Below the pieces are notes generated by a model. It was not told where the DNA came from and did not search any database. It worked only from the letters and a program-made list of their open reading frames with translations. A program made the translations under genes and the position numbers. Below are positions 8,559 through 17,064 of a stretch of 46,926 nucleotides of DNA, one piece after another (the first letter of the stretch is position 1; each line of letters begins with the position of its first letter). Origin of the DNA: an uncultured Sutterella sp. (lineage in GTDB: Bacteria; Pseudomonadota; Gammaproteobacteria; Burkholderiales; Burkholderiaceae_F); the NCBI GenBank assembly GCA_900767875.1, contig CAAGAT010000072.1, positions 1 through 46,926 on the forward strand, read 5' to 3'.

Positions 8559-9036
8559 TCGGGCCTCGAGGCCTCTCTTTTGCGCGGGTGCGGAGCGTAC
8601 ACTGGCTGGCTCCGCCTTGTATTTCGTCGGCGGCGTTGGGCGCGGGCCCGTGGGACGCTCCACACCAGGCAGATCCGTCCCTGAAGATCACGGTTAACAT
8701 AGTACTTCCCGCGGCAAGCCCCAAGGCCGAGCTTTGGCTCGAAGTCGGCCAACATTTTTCCCACCCGATCCGGCAAGCCGTCAAAGAGAATCATTTGTCC
8801 GTTTCCTGTGCGTATCCGACACGAAAAGTCTAACCAACTTGCCTGACCGCTTGCGGGACCGGCCGGCGGTTCGAATCACTCCAGTCCCAGTACCTTGAAT
8901 CCTGACGCTTCTTTGCGTTTTTCGGGCTATCCCTAAGGCGTACTCCGTACGCGGGAAAGGAGCGTCTTTGTTACGATTCTTTTCGCGTTGTAAGCGCACA
9001 TAACAACAAAATCCTCAACCAAAGGAACTCCCCTCA
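8559..9036. other. Intergenic region between fetB and the second dcuC
   Basis: No convincing gene is seen. The palindrome GGCCTCGAGGCC followed by TCTCTTTT (about 8563-8582) may terminate fetAB. A small hairpin ACGC-ttcttt-GCGT followed by T residues sits near 8903-8920. Short open frames exist on both strands but carry no recognisable motif. Confidence 0.4.
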
Positions 9037-10431
9037 ATGATCGGTGTCATCATCTCGCTGCTCGTCACGGTGCTGATGGTTCGGGTGCTTTTGAAGCACT
9101 ACAAGCCGCAGTTCGTGCTCTTCGTGAGCGGCCTCATCATGCTTTTTGCCGCCATCGTCCTGGACCTGATGGGTCTGTTGCCCGGTGGCCTGCACATCCT
9201 GCCCAAAAAGGCGGTCTCCACGGGCTTCGTGGGCTTTGACCCCTTTAAGGCCATCTCCTCGATCTTCTCTTCGCGTGTGGCAGGCCTTGGCCTGATCATC
9301 ATGTCGGCCGCAGGCTACGCGCGCTACATGTCCATGATCGGCGCCAGCGCCCGCATGGCCGAATTCATGAGCAAGCCCCTGCAAAAGCTCAAGTCGCCCT
9401 ACCTCGTGCTAGCCTTAAGCTACATCGTGGGCCAAATCATGAACATCTTCATTCCCTCGGCCTCGGGCCTGGCGATGCTCCTGATGGTGACCATGTACCC
9501 GGTGCTGGTGCGCCTGGGGGTCTCGCCGCTTTCGGCCGCCGCCCTCGTGGCCACCTCGGGCTGCCTGGACTTGGGCCCGGCCTCGGGCAACGCCAATCTG
9601 GCCGCCCGCAACGGCGGCATGGACACGATGGTTTACTTCGTTGATTACCAGATCCCCGTGTCGATCTTTGTGGCTTCGACCATCGCCGTCCTGCACTACT
9701 TCACGCAGAAATACTTTGACGGCCGCGACGGCGACCGCGCCTGGAAGGCGGGCGATCAGAAGGCTATTGAAGAGAGCGCCCTCAATACGCACGGCGCGCC
9801 GTTCTTCTATACGTTCCTGCCGATGCTGCCGCTCGTGCTGCTCTTTGTGTTCAGCAAGTTCCTCGTCACTTCCATCAAGCTTGACGTGCCCACGGCCATG
9901 ATCTTTTCGCTGGCCATCGCCATGGTCTGCGAGTGCGTGCGCCATCCGATCAAGAAGGTCTTTGACGAGGCGATGTCCTTCTTTGACACCATGGGTACGC
10001 AGTTTGCCCGCGTGGTGTCCCTGGTGGTGGCCGGCGAAATCTTCGCGCAGGGTTTGATTGCCACGGGCTCGGTCGACTACCTCATCGACTTCACGAAGAG
10101 CCTGGGCCTGTCGGGCATCGCCATCATGGTGGTGATGACGGTCTTCATCACCGTGATTTCGGTAGTGATGGGCTCGGGCAACGCCCCCTTCTTTGCCTTT
10201 GCCCCGCTCGTGCCGGACTTTGCCAAGGAGTTTGGCGTGTCGACCGTCTCGCTCATTTTGCCGATGCAGTTTGCCACGAGCCTCGGGCGCACCGTCTCGC
10301 CCATTACGGCCGTGATCATCGCCGTGGCGGGCGCCTCGGGCATCTCGCCCTTTGAAATCATCCGCCGTACGGCCATCCCGATGATGGGCGCCCTGCTCGT
10401 CACGATGGTCTGCGCGGTGATCTTCGCCTGA
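9037..10431 (+). CDS. dcuC: DcuC-family C4-dicarboxylate carrier, second copy
   Basis: A polytopic membrane protein of 464 residues, clearly homologous to the product at 481-1857. It has the conserved GSGNAPFFAFAPL block near residue 387 and PSASGLAMLLMV near residue 150. A hydrophilic loop lies around residues 225-250 (GRDGDRAWKAGDQK). It stands alone with its own ribosome binding site (AAAGGAA). Two paralogues in 10 kb suggest different substrates or conditions, for example succinate efflux versus aspartate/fumarate exchange. Confidence 0.9.
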   Translation: MIGVIISLLVTVLMVRVLLKHYKPQFVLFVSGLIMLFAAIVLDLMGLLPGGLHILPKKAVSTGFVGFDPFKAISSIFSSRVAGLGLIIMSAAGYARYMSMIGASARMAEFMSKPLQKLKSPYLVLALSYIVGQIMNIFIPSASGLAMLLMVTMYPVLVRLGVSPLSAAALVATSGCLDLGPASGNANLAARNGGMDTMVYFVDYQIPVSIFVASTIAVLHYFTQKYFDGRDGDRAWKAGDQKAIEESALNTHGAPFFYTFLPMLPLVLLFVFSKFLVTSIKLDVPTAMIFSLAIAMVCECVRHPIKKVFDEAMSFFDTMGTQFARVVSLVVAGEIFAQGLIATGSVDYLIDFTKSLGLSGIAIMVVMTVFITVISVVMGSGNAPFFAFAPLVPDFAKEFGVSTVSLILPMQFATSLGRTVSPITAVIIAVAGASGISPFEIIRRTAIPMMGALLVTMVCAVIFA

Positions 10432-10471
10432 GCGCACGTCTAAGCCCCGACGGGGAACTTCCCCCAAGCGT

Positions 10472-10507
10472 GCAGCGGTCGAACGGAGATCCGATCGGCC
10501 GCTTTCG
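10472..10507 (+). terminator. Possible terminator after the second dcuC
   Basis: An imperfect stem AGCGGTCG/TCGGCCGCT around a 13-base loop is followed by TTCGTTTG, about 40 bases past the stop. Confidence 0.4.
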
Positions 10508-10859
10508 TTTGCCCCAAGGAAAAACGGAATTTTCAAAACCCGAGCGCGTTTAGAATCCGTGAATTTTGCAAAAAACGGTACAGCCTTGCCTCGCTCAGCC
10601 GTTCTGTGAGCCGAATATTTCAGTTTTTGTCGGGCTTATCCAAGGTCGGATTTTGACTCAGTTTGGCAGGATTCTCCGGTGCTGTTTTCGGCCGGTTCTT
10701 GCTACCCTTGGGTCTGCCGGGGTGCAAAATCCTCTTAATTGCGCCTGGCCGTGCGAAATTTCCGCCCAGCCACTTAAAAAGTAGGGGCGGCTGGCTTCTT
10801 AAAATAAAAATGCCGGCATCGGGGCTGGCTTGGCGAGCGTCCGGATTGTGCAGTTTGCA

Positions 10860-10931
10860 GACTTGTCCACAGCTTTGACGGCCGCTCAGGTTCCATCATG
10901 GGCCGTAGGCCGCCAAAGCTGTGGGCAAGTC
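10860..10931. repeat. 24-bp imperfect inverted repeat with 24-base spacer
   Basis: The arm at 10860-10883 (GACTTGTCCACAGCTTTG then ACGGCC) is matched in reverse complement by 10908-10931 with two mismatches. Each arm contains a word like a DnaA box (TTGTCCACA; TGTGGGCAA in the other arm). No T run follows, so it is not an obvious terminator. Confidence 0.75.
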
Positions 10932-11441
10932 GTTTGCGGGCGGCTGCGCCCGTCGACGTGGCCGGCGCGCTGATGACGTTTTTTGCTCGCGGCCGACGGC
11001 GTGCGCGAGTGCCGGCGCGGGTACGCAGATGCCCTCTATGTCAAAATACTTCCCAACCTAAATTCAGGAGGGCATGGAGAGATCCCGCCTTTGGTGCCAA
11101 GGATCTGGAAGAGACCCTTCCGGCGGAAGACTCTGAATAAGCATTAGCCGACTTTCGGGTTATACCCTGTCGCTGGGCTTTCGGTACCTCTTGGGCGTGG
11201 CGCCCGTCAACGCGGACGAAACGCTCGGGGGCCTGCACATCCTCTATCCGCGCCAGGCCCTGGGATGGGCGCTGCGGCCCGGGCAGGACATCCACTATGA
11301 CCTGACCTGCCCCACGGCCGAGTCGGCCGGCCGATTGGTGGCGCTGGCGCTGCCCCCCCCCCAAAAGAGCATAAAGGGGCCTGAAGGCTCCTGAAGGCGG
11401 CGATGCCCGCGCCAAGGCCGGCAAATCGCCGGTTTCCGAGA

Positions 11442-11475
11442 ACGACAAAGGGGGCCCGAAGTCCCCCCTTGTCGT
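11442..11475. terminator. Hairpin downstream of the cytochrome operon
   Basis: ACGACAA and GGGGG on the left pair with CCCCC and TTGTCGT on the right, with one bulged base on each side. It lies about 20 bases past the minus-strand stop of the cytochrome c4 gene. No T run follows on either strand, so its function as a terminator is uncertain. Confidence 0.45.
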
Positions 11476-11495
11476 GTCAATGAACAACGCCCGGA

Positions 11496-12245
11496 TTACT
11501 TTTGGGCGGGCGCGGCGGCAGCCTGGGCCTTCAGCGCAGGTTTCTGCGCGGCATAGTACAGCGCCAGATCGCGGATTTCCTCGTCCGTGAGCTTCTTGGC
11601 AAAGAAGCGCATTTCACTGAGGATGTCCGACGAGCGCTTGCCCGAGCGGTAGTCCTTGAGCGTGGCTTCGAGGTATCCGGCGTTCTGACCGTGCAGCACC
11701 GGGACGTCCCCGTTGGGCTTGCCCGAGGCTTCATAGCCGTGGCAGGCCGCGCAGGGCGTGATGGTGCGCGCCGGATCGCCCTGCAGCACCATCCGCTTGG
11801 CGGCGGCTTCGTCCTTGACGGCGGCGATCTTCTTGTTGGGATCGATCACCGGAGCCTTCGTCTCATAGAACGCCGCCAGATCAGCGATGTCCTGATCCGT
11901 CAGGCTCTTGGCCGAGGCAACCATCATCGCGCCCATCGGACCGCCCGGGCGGCGCCCGTCGCGGTAGTCCAGAAGCGACTTGATGGTGGCTTCGGCAGGC
12001 TGTCCCGAAACGGTCGGCCAGGCGTCGTTGCTCGCCGTGCCGTCCGCGCCGTGACAGGCCGCGCACATCTTGGCGGCATGCGCCTTGGCGCCCGCTTCGG
12101 CCGTGCCCTTGGGCATGGCCTTGAGAGTCTTCTCCCAGGTCGGAGCGTCGAGCGCGGTCTCCGCCGGCGTCTCGGCGGCCACGGCCGCCGAACATCCGAG
12201 CAGGACAGCGGCAAGCGTTGCGACCACTGTCTGTTTGTTGTTCAT
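11496..12245 (-). CDS. Dihaem cytochrome c4-type protein
   Basis: A periplasmic electron carrier of 249 residues with a Sec signal peptide (MNNKQTVVATLAAVLLGCSAAVAA). It has two class I cytochrome c domains with CAACH near residue 57 and again near residue 167, each followed by a candidate Met ligand. The two-domain layout and length fit cytochrome c4. It is the last gene of the operon that begins at 16626, 15 bases after the FccB-like gene. It probably accepts electrons from the flavoprotein or passes them to the membrane complex. The direction of flow is inference. Confidence 0.88.
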   Translation of the reverse strand: MNNKQTVVATLAAVLLGCSAAVAAETPAETALDAPTWEKTLKAMPKGTAEAGAKAHAAKMCAACHGADGTASNDAWPTVSGQPAEATIKSLLDYRDGRRPGGPMGAMMVASAKSLTDQDIADLAAFYETKAPVIDPNKKIAAVKDEAAAKRMVLQGDPARTITPCAACHGYEASGKPNGDVPVLHGQNAGYLEATLKDYRSGKRSSDILSEMRFFAKKLTDEEIRDLALYYAAQKPALKAQAAAAPAQK

Positions 12246-12260
12246 AGTCTGTTTTTTTCC

Positions 12261-13634
12261 TTAAACAAAGGCATCAGCCGTGATCGTGCGCATCCAGCTG
12301 CGCAGGTACTGCGAAGCCATCATGCGTTCGGCCTGGCTGGCCGTGAAGAACTGATAGCGGGCGCGGGTGTTCACGCGGGCGATCTTGCCGTCGACGATGC
12401 GGAACACGTCGGCCACGAAGATCCCCCACTGATCACCGGCCAGCGCGTAGCAGGTGTTGGACCAAGCCGGTTCCTGCAGCGGACGGCCGGCGAGCGTTTC
12501 CACGATCTGACGGGCGCAGTTCTTGGCCTGGGTGTTGGCCGAGAACGCGCTCTTGGGCATGGCGTCGGCAATCGAGCTGTCGCCGAGAACAAACACGTCC
12601 TTGTGAATCGTCGACTCAAAGGTGACGCGGTTGATCGGGCAGAAGCCCGACTTGTCCGTCAGGCCCATCTTCTGGGCGATGACGCCCGCGCGCATCGGCG
12701 GAATGATGTTGATCACATCGGCCTTGAACTTGCCCGCCCCCTTGGTGGTGACGGTCATGTTCTGCGCGTCGACGGCCACGGTGGCGCCGCCGTCAACACC
12801 GCGCACCCAGCTCAGGCGGCACTCGTTCTTGGGCTTGACGAGGTACTTGTCGAGCTTGGTACGGTAAGGTTCCGGCGGAACGAACCCGTAGAGGTGGTTC
12901 CAGCCGATGATGGCCGTCTCGTCGGTCACGAAGGAGTCCTTCGGATCGAGGATGATGATGCGGGCCTTGGGCTTGTGCTTGGCGGTCCATTCCGTGATGA
13001 GAGCGGAGCGCTCGTACGGTCCCGGAGGGCAGCGGTAGGGGTTGGGCGGCGCGCAGACGACGACCGTGCCGTCTTCGGGCATCGCCAGGAGCTGCTTGCG
13101 CAGCAGCGCCGTCTGGTTGCCGGCAATCCAGCCGCTCGTGATCTTCTCTTCGGCGATCTTTTCGCTGTAGCCGTCGTACTTGTCGTACAGCAGCTCGATA
13201 CCGGGCGAGACGATCAAAAAGTCGTAAGCGTACTTCTTACCCGAGGCGCAGGCCACTTTCTTCTTGGCCGGGTCAAGGGCAATCACCTTTTCCTGCATCA
13301 CCTTGATGCCGCGGGCCTTGAGGCCATCGTAGGAGACCGTGAGGTCGGCCATCGAAACGGCACCCGTGAGATGTTCGGACGAGCCGTACGGACGGATGTA
13401 GTTGGGGTTCTGTTCGAGAACCGTCACATCCAGGTCCTTGTTGAACATCTTGAGGTACTTGGCGGCGGTGGCGCCGCCGACGCCGGCACCGACGATGACG
13501 ATGCGGGCCTTGCCGCCCTTGGCCGCGGCAAAGGCGGCGCCCGGAACGGCGGAGACGGCGGCCAGAGCCGCGGCGCGCGCGAGGATTTCGCGGCGGGACA
13601 GTTCGAGGGTCTGCTTAAAAGCGTCGAGATACAT
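12261..13634 (-). CDS. fccB: Flavocytochrome c sulfide dehydrogenase-type flavoprotein (FccB-like)
   Basis: A protein of 457 residues with a twin-arginine signal peptide (SRREIL near residue 13, cleavage near AAFAAA). A Rossmann FAD motif VIVGAGVGGATAAKYLK starts at residue 46. The two cysteines of the FCSD redox disulfide are visible: C202 in RCPPGPYER and C332 in GFCPIN. By recalled alignment to Allochromatium FccB, the cysteine that binds FAD covalently there (TCYLSN) is replaced here by RPYGSS, so FAD is probably non-covalent. FCSD oxidises sulfide to sulfur/polysulfide and reduces cytochrome c. The adjacent cytochrome genes fit that reaction, though another thiol or sulfur substrate is possible. 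Confidence 0.88.
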   Translation of the reverse strand: MYLDAFKQTLELSRREILARAAALAAVSAVPGAAFAAAKGGKARIVIVGAGVGGATAAKYLKMFNKDLDVTVLEQNPNYIRPYGSSEHLTGAVSMADLTVSYDGLKARGIKVMQEKVIALDPAKKKVACASGKKYAYDFLIVSPGIELLYDKYDGYSEKIAEEKITSGWIAGNQTALLRKQLLAMPEDGTVVVCAPPNPYRCPPGPYERSALITEWTAKHKPKARIIILDPKDSFVTDETAIIGWNHLYGFVPPEPYRTKLDKYLVKPKNECRLSWVRGVDGGATVAVDAQNMTVTTKGAGKFKADVINIIPPMRAGVIAQKMGLTDKSGFCPINRVTFESTIHKDVFVLGDSSIADAMPKSAFSANTQAKNCARQIVETLAGRPLQEPAWSNTCYALAGDQWGIFVADVFRIVDGKIARVNTRARYQFFTASQAERMMASQYLRSWMRTITADAFV

Positions 13635-13655
13635 GTTTGTTCACCTCACGAAAAA

Positions 13656-13976
13656 TCACTTGGCGGGAGCCTTGGCGGGCAGCTTGGCAAAGTAGTCGGC
13701 CATCTTTTCGATCTGCTCTTTGCTGTAGCCGTCGGCAATGTGACTCATGATGGTGCTCGGACGCTTGAGGTCCTTGTAGGCCAGCATCGAATCGATGAAC
13801 CGCTGACGGTCCATCCCCGCCAGGGGCACGAAGGGCTCGTTCTGGATACGGCCTTCGGTGCCGTGGCAGGCGGCGCAGGTGTGAGCCATCATTTCGCCCG
13901 TGGGCTCGGCCGCAAAGGCCGTCAATGAGGCTGCGGCCAGCGCACAGGCAACAATGGTGGTTTGAAGTCGCTTCAT
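13656..13976 (-). CDS. fccA: Monohaem cytochrome c, sulfide dehydrogenase cytochrome subunit-like
   Basis: A protein of 106 residues with a Sec signal peptide (MKRLQTTIVACALAAASLTAFAA) and one CAACH haem site at residues 34-38. A candidate Met ligand lies in STIMSHIADGYSKEQI, a pattern common in c4/FccA half-domains. The start at 13976 is chosen because the signal peptide begins there; a longer open frame upstream runs into the neighbouring gene. FccA in purple bacteria is dihaem; this one has a single haem. It lies 21 bases before the flavoprotein gene and is its probable partner subunit. Confidence 0.82.
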   Translation of the reverse strand: MKRLQTTIVACALAAASLTAFAAEPTGEMMAHTCAACHGTEGRIQNEPFVPLAGMDRQRFIDSMLAYKDLKRPSTIMSHIADGYSKEQIEKMADYFAKLPAKAPAK

Positions 13977-14002
13977 GGTTCTCTCCTCCCTAAAGAAGCT
14001 GT

Positions 14003-15238
14003 TTAATTTGCCGTCGTGACGGTGGCGACACCGACCACGAAGTACAGGATCACCCAGGCGGTGAGCACGAGCGCGGCCACGTTGCCGAGCTTGCGCAGCC
14101 CCGCCCCTTCGGTCACCTGACCCTGCTTCTGACCGGCCTGCCAGGCCAGCGTGAGCAGATACCCGAGGGCCGAACCGCCGACCACCAGGAACGTGACAAA
14201 GAAGATGACGGTACTCGCCCAGTCGAAATTGATGCGGTATGCGAGGGCATCCCAGCCGGCGTCCGCGGCCAGAGTGCCGTAGCGCAGCACTTCGCGCAGC
14301 GCGGCCAGCACGATCGTCATGATGACGGTCATGATGAAGGCCATGTAGTTGCAGAAGGTGCACAGGCGGCGCTTCTTCTGAATGGCGGCCATCGCGAGCA
14401 TGTAGCCGCAGGGCACGAGGCCGATCCAAGCCCACAGGCCGGTGAACCAGCGCTGGTTTTCGGGCAGGCACACCATCCAGGCGATGCCGGCAAGGGTCAG
14501 GATCACGCTGCCGACCAGGGCGAGCTTGTGCGTGAAGGCTTCGAGCCAGTCGATGTAGTCATAGTCCGTGTTGCCGGCAAAGAGCTGGTAGCGGCGCAGA
14601 CCGTAGAGCCAGGCGGCGGTCACGGGCATCGACAGAGCCAGGAAGAACACGACGCGCGGCACGTTGATCGAAAAAAGGCCCGTGCCCGAGGGATCGATCA
14701 CGCCGCCCGGGGCGTACCAGTTCATGAATTCCTTGGGGCTCAACATCTGGTTCGTGAGGGCATGCATGATGACGCCGCACACGATCAGCAACACCAGAGC
14801 CAGAGCCAGCCAGATCGCGCCCTTGGGCATGGCCTGCACGGCTTGCTTGGCCTTGTGCACCAGAGCCTGCACGCGATAGAGCATGAGGTAGGCCACGATC
14901 AGGATACCGAGGAAGGCGATCGCCCAGACGGCGCTCACCACATTGCTCGTGTACCAGAACGGGTCATAGATGACCTGAACGAACAGCAGGGGGGCGACGC
15001 CGAGCACGATGGCCGCGCCCACGGCCACCTTGGCCGTAAAGGCCAGGGGTACGGCGAGCTTGGCCGCGTACGGGTTCTTGGAGACGGCGCCGTAAAGGGC
15101 CACCCCGATCGTGCCGAGCATCAGCGCCACGGCCGTGATGTGCAGGGCGAACGTGACGACGCCGAGCACGAGGAAGAGCACCGGATGCGCGGGAGCGCCC
15201 GCCGGATCCATCAGTGCGTTAAACATCATTTCATTCAT
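14003..15238 (-). CDS. Multi-span membrane subunit paired with a bd-like cytochrome
   Basis: A protein of 411 residues with about ten hydrophobic segments. Its start overlaps the stop of the upstream gene by ATGA, so the two are co-translated. An early stretch, LGVAPLLFVQVIYDPFWYTSN (about residues 79-99), is reminiscent of the CydA segment around its third helix, and several membrane histidines could bind haem. I do not recognise a named family with certainty. It most likely forms the second membrane subunit of a cytochrome bd-superfamily-like complex with the product at 15235-16626. Confidence 0.65.
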   Translation of the reverse strand: MNEMMFNALMDPAGAPAHPVLFLVLGVVTFALHITAVALMLGTIGVALYGAVSKNPYAAKLAVPLAFTAKVAVGAAIVLGVAPLLFVQVIYDPFWYTSNVVSAVWAIAFLGILIVAYLMLYRVQALVHKAKQAVQAMPKGAIWLALALVLLIVCGVIMHALTNQMLSPKEFMNWYAPGGVIDPSGTGLFSINVPRVVFFLALSMPVTAAWLYGLRRYQLFAGNTDYDYIDWLEAFTHKLALVGSVILTLAGIAWMVCLPENQRWFTGLWAWIGLVPCGYMLAMAAIQKKRRLCTFCNYMAFIMTVIMTIVLAALREVLRYGTLAADAGWDALAYRINFDWASTVIFFVTFLVVGGSALGYLLTLAWQAGQKQGQVTEGAGLRKLGNVAALVLTAWVILYFVVGVATVTTAN

Positions 15239-16626
15239 TTCGTTTCACCCTTGAGAGCGGCGGCGCCCTTGCTGGCCAGAGCGGCCGGATCGGCGGCGGT
15301 AATCGAAGCTTCAATGTAGGCGGCAAGCGCGTCACGCTCGAGCGCGGGCAGCGGCAGCGGCGGCATGTACATCGTGTGGCCGCGGTACAGGCCCGCACCG
15401 AGGTACTCGGCAATGTCGGTCTTCTTGGCGTCGGCCGCAAAGAAGTTCTTGAGGGGACGCATGCCGGTGGGCGTCAGAGAATGGCAGCCCGAGCACATCG
15501 TCAGAGCCAGAGCGCGGCCGGCTTCGACGCGGTTTTCATCGGTGACCGTGCGCAGGTTTTCCGGCACGAACGGGTGCTGCGCCAGGATGCCCTTTTCGGC
15601 AACCTTGGGCATTTCACTCTTAAGACCCAGGCCTGGCACGTCGCGGCCGATGAGCTGGTTCGAGTAGATGAACTGACCGGCCACCCAGGGCTTGCGGATG
15701 ATTTCGCGGGCCATTTCTTCGGGGGCCAGACCCACGACGAGGATGGCGACGGTGGCCACGGCGGCGATCGAGGCCTTCATCAGGCTCGGGGCGGCGGCCA
15801 TCACGGCAAAGTACGCCAGGGACCCGATCGTGGCGGCGGCCATCATCGTGACGAAGTGATCCGGAATGCGGGTCGTGATGATGAGATCCGACAGGGCCGG
15901 CAGGGTCTGCATGTACCACCAGAAGCAGGCGGCGCCGGCGATGGTGCCGAAGGCGCCCACGACCGACAGGGCACGCGTGACGGAGGCCTTTTCAGCCATG
16001 TCGGTGATGCCCGCGGCCACGATGCCGCCGACAACGCCCGTGATGGTCAGCATGAAGAAGAGGCGCACAAAGACCTGCGCGAGCGTGTTCGGGCCGAAGA
16101 AGGCCTGCATGACGCTGCCCGTTTCAAACCAGGACTGGCTGCCCGGGGCGAGCATGAAGCTCAATACGCCGGTGATCACCAGAAGGGTCGAGACGGACGA
16201 CAGGGCAAAGATGGTCGTCAGGCGCAGGTACGTTTCCTGAGCCACGCGCCCGGCAAGGTACACGAGCAGGTAGACGCCGACGATTTCAATCAGGAAGAAC
16301 ACCCATTCGGTCGCCCAGAGCCACACGAAGTTGTGGATCAGCGCCGAGAGGCCGCGCGGGTTGGCGATCGTGGCCGAGAACCAGATGCCCGGGCCCGTGA
16401 CCGAACCGAGCACATAGCTGAAGATCAGCAAAAAGAGCCCGTAGCGGCGAATGAACGTGAAGTACTCCGGTCGGTTGTGCGTCACCGCGCGCCGGGCAAG
16501 CCAGGCAAAGAGCAGTGCGCTGCCGACGGAAGCATGCGAAAAGAGCACGTGAATCGTGGCGATCAGGGCAATGACCCAGCCGCTGCCGACACCCGGCTCA
16601 AACCAAGTGGGGTAAAGACCCAGCAT
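15235..16626 (-). CDS. Cytochrome bd oxidase-like membrane protein with C-terminal cytochrome c domain
   Basis: A protein of 463 residues. The start at 16626 is preceded by AAGGGAGA; a longer frame upstream lacks coding character. The N-terminal two thirds is a membrane protein with CydA-like marks: His26 and His31 in helix 1, GSVTGPGIW near residue 75, and the pair Glu107/Glu114 in ATEWVFFLIE, recalling CydA E99/E107. After about residue 340 comes a periplasmic class I cytochrome c domain with CSGCH at 378-382 and a Met-rich MYMPPLP. No long Q-loop is visible. It resembles members of the bd superfamily that take electrons from cytochrome c instead of quinol. With FccAB and c4 in the operon, electrons from sulfide could reach oxygen or another acceptor here, or the complex could reduce quinone. 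The terminal acceptor is unknown. Confidence 0.75.
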   Translation of the reverse strand: MLGLYPTWFEPGVGSGWVIALIATIHVLFSHASVGSALLFAWLARRAVTHNRPEYFTFIRRYGLFLLIFSYVLGSVTGPGIWFSATIANPRGLSALIHNFVWLWATEWVFFLIEIVGVYLLVYLAGRVAQETYLRLTTIFALSSVSTLLVITGVLSFMLAPGSQSWFETGSVMQAFFGPNTLAQVFVRLFFMLTITGVVGGIVAAGITDMAEKASVTRALSVVGAFGTIAGAACFWWYMQTLPALSDLIITTRIPDHFVTMMAAATIGSLAYFAVMAAAPSLMKASIAAVATVAILVVGLAPEEMAREIIRKPWVAGQFIYSNQLIGRDVPGLGLKSEMPKVAEKGILAQHPFVPENLRTVTDENRVEAGRALALTMCSGCHSLTPTGMRPLKNFFAADAKKTDIAEYLGAGLYRGHTMYMPPLPLPALERDALAAYIEASITAADPAALASKGAAALKGETK

Positions 16627-16716
16627 GTTGTATCTCCCTTGTTTGAAGTCAGCGATAGCAAAAATTTGTGACGGAAGGATTCTACTGAGCGGCCTGCCCC
16701 CTTTATTAGAGGGCTT

Positions 16717-16754
16717 TTCCACGACACGCCCAAAGCGCAGGCGAAGTCGTGGAA
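16717..16754. repeat. 9-bp perfect inverted repeat upstream of the bd-like operon
   Basis: TTCCACGAC at 16717-16725 is exactly complemented by GTCGTGGAA at 16746-16754. It lies about 90-130 bases before the operon start. It could be a 5' UTR stem or an operator; no T run follows it. Confidence 0.55.
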
Positions 16755-16969
16755 GATCTAACCCGAAAGCATCATTTCCCCTCCCAAAGAATTACGCCCC
16801 AAGGCGATTTAAGCCCCTTTTAAGAGCTCCGGCCTTTATCGGATCCATAGGAAAGGGCAATCGCTCGTTTTTAATCATCCGTTTCCATGAATCCGCCCTC
16901 CCCTCTTTTTCCCTTGCCGTTCAAGAAACTAATCTTTTGGAAAGTGACTGACAAAGCCGTTAGAGAACG

Positions 16970-16998
16970 AAAAAACTGCCAGATTTGGCAGTTTTTTC
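16970..16998. terminator. Strong bidirectional terminator
   Basis: AAAAAACTGCC / GGCAGTTTTTT with a 6-base loop gives A and T runs on both sides. It terminates the minus-strand aminotransferase, which ends at 17065, and would insulate the respiratory operon promoter. Confidence 0.85.
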
Positions 16999-17064
16999 AG
17001 GGGGTTGCGGGCAATCCCTAGGCGTCAAAGGGTGTAGAAAACCGCCCTTTGTCGCCTTTCGGCC

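Larger units (their letters stand above)
10508..11495. other. Long gene-poor stretch of about 1 kb
   Basis: No gene is recognised on either strand. An in-frame stretch at about 11137-11394 could encode a peptide ending VALALPPPQKSIKGPEGS, but its upstream frame is broken by TGA at 11134-11136 and it has no good start. It runs through a 10-base C tract at about 11350-11360. It may be a decayed gene. The other notable content is the inverted repeat at 10860-10931 and the hairpin at 11442-11475. Confidence 0.4.
16627..17064. other. Intergenic region between the respiratory operon and the aminotransferase
   Basis: No gene is seen. It contains the operon's upstream region on the minus strand, a perfect 9-bp inverted repeat at 16717-16754 and a strong terminator at 16970-16998. 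I could not assign the promoter with confidence. Confidence 0.4.

Noticed and set aside
8537..8794. Minus-strand open frame of 85 codons in the fetB-dcuC gap
   Set aside because: Its reading runs into the 3' end of fetB, shows no recognisable domain, and its second half is arginine-rich in the manner of shadow frames.
8855..8900. A GGTTCGAATC word resembling a tRNA T-loop
   Set aside because: The flanking bases do not form a T-stem, and no acceptor, D or anticodon arms can be drawn upstream, so no tRNA gene is called.
11137..11394. Short plus-strand frame thought at first to be a cold-shock-like domain
   Set aside because: The match rests on a few residues only, the frame is broken by a stop upstream and the RNA-binding motifs of cold-shock proteins are absent.
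11502..13928. Very long plus-strand open frame of over 800 codons
   Set aside because: It is the antisense shadow of the cytochrome c4, FccB and cytochrome c genes, rich in R, H, G and A with no domain; the minus-strand genes explain it fully.
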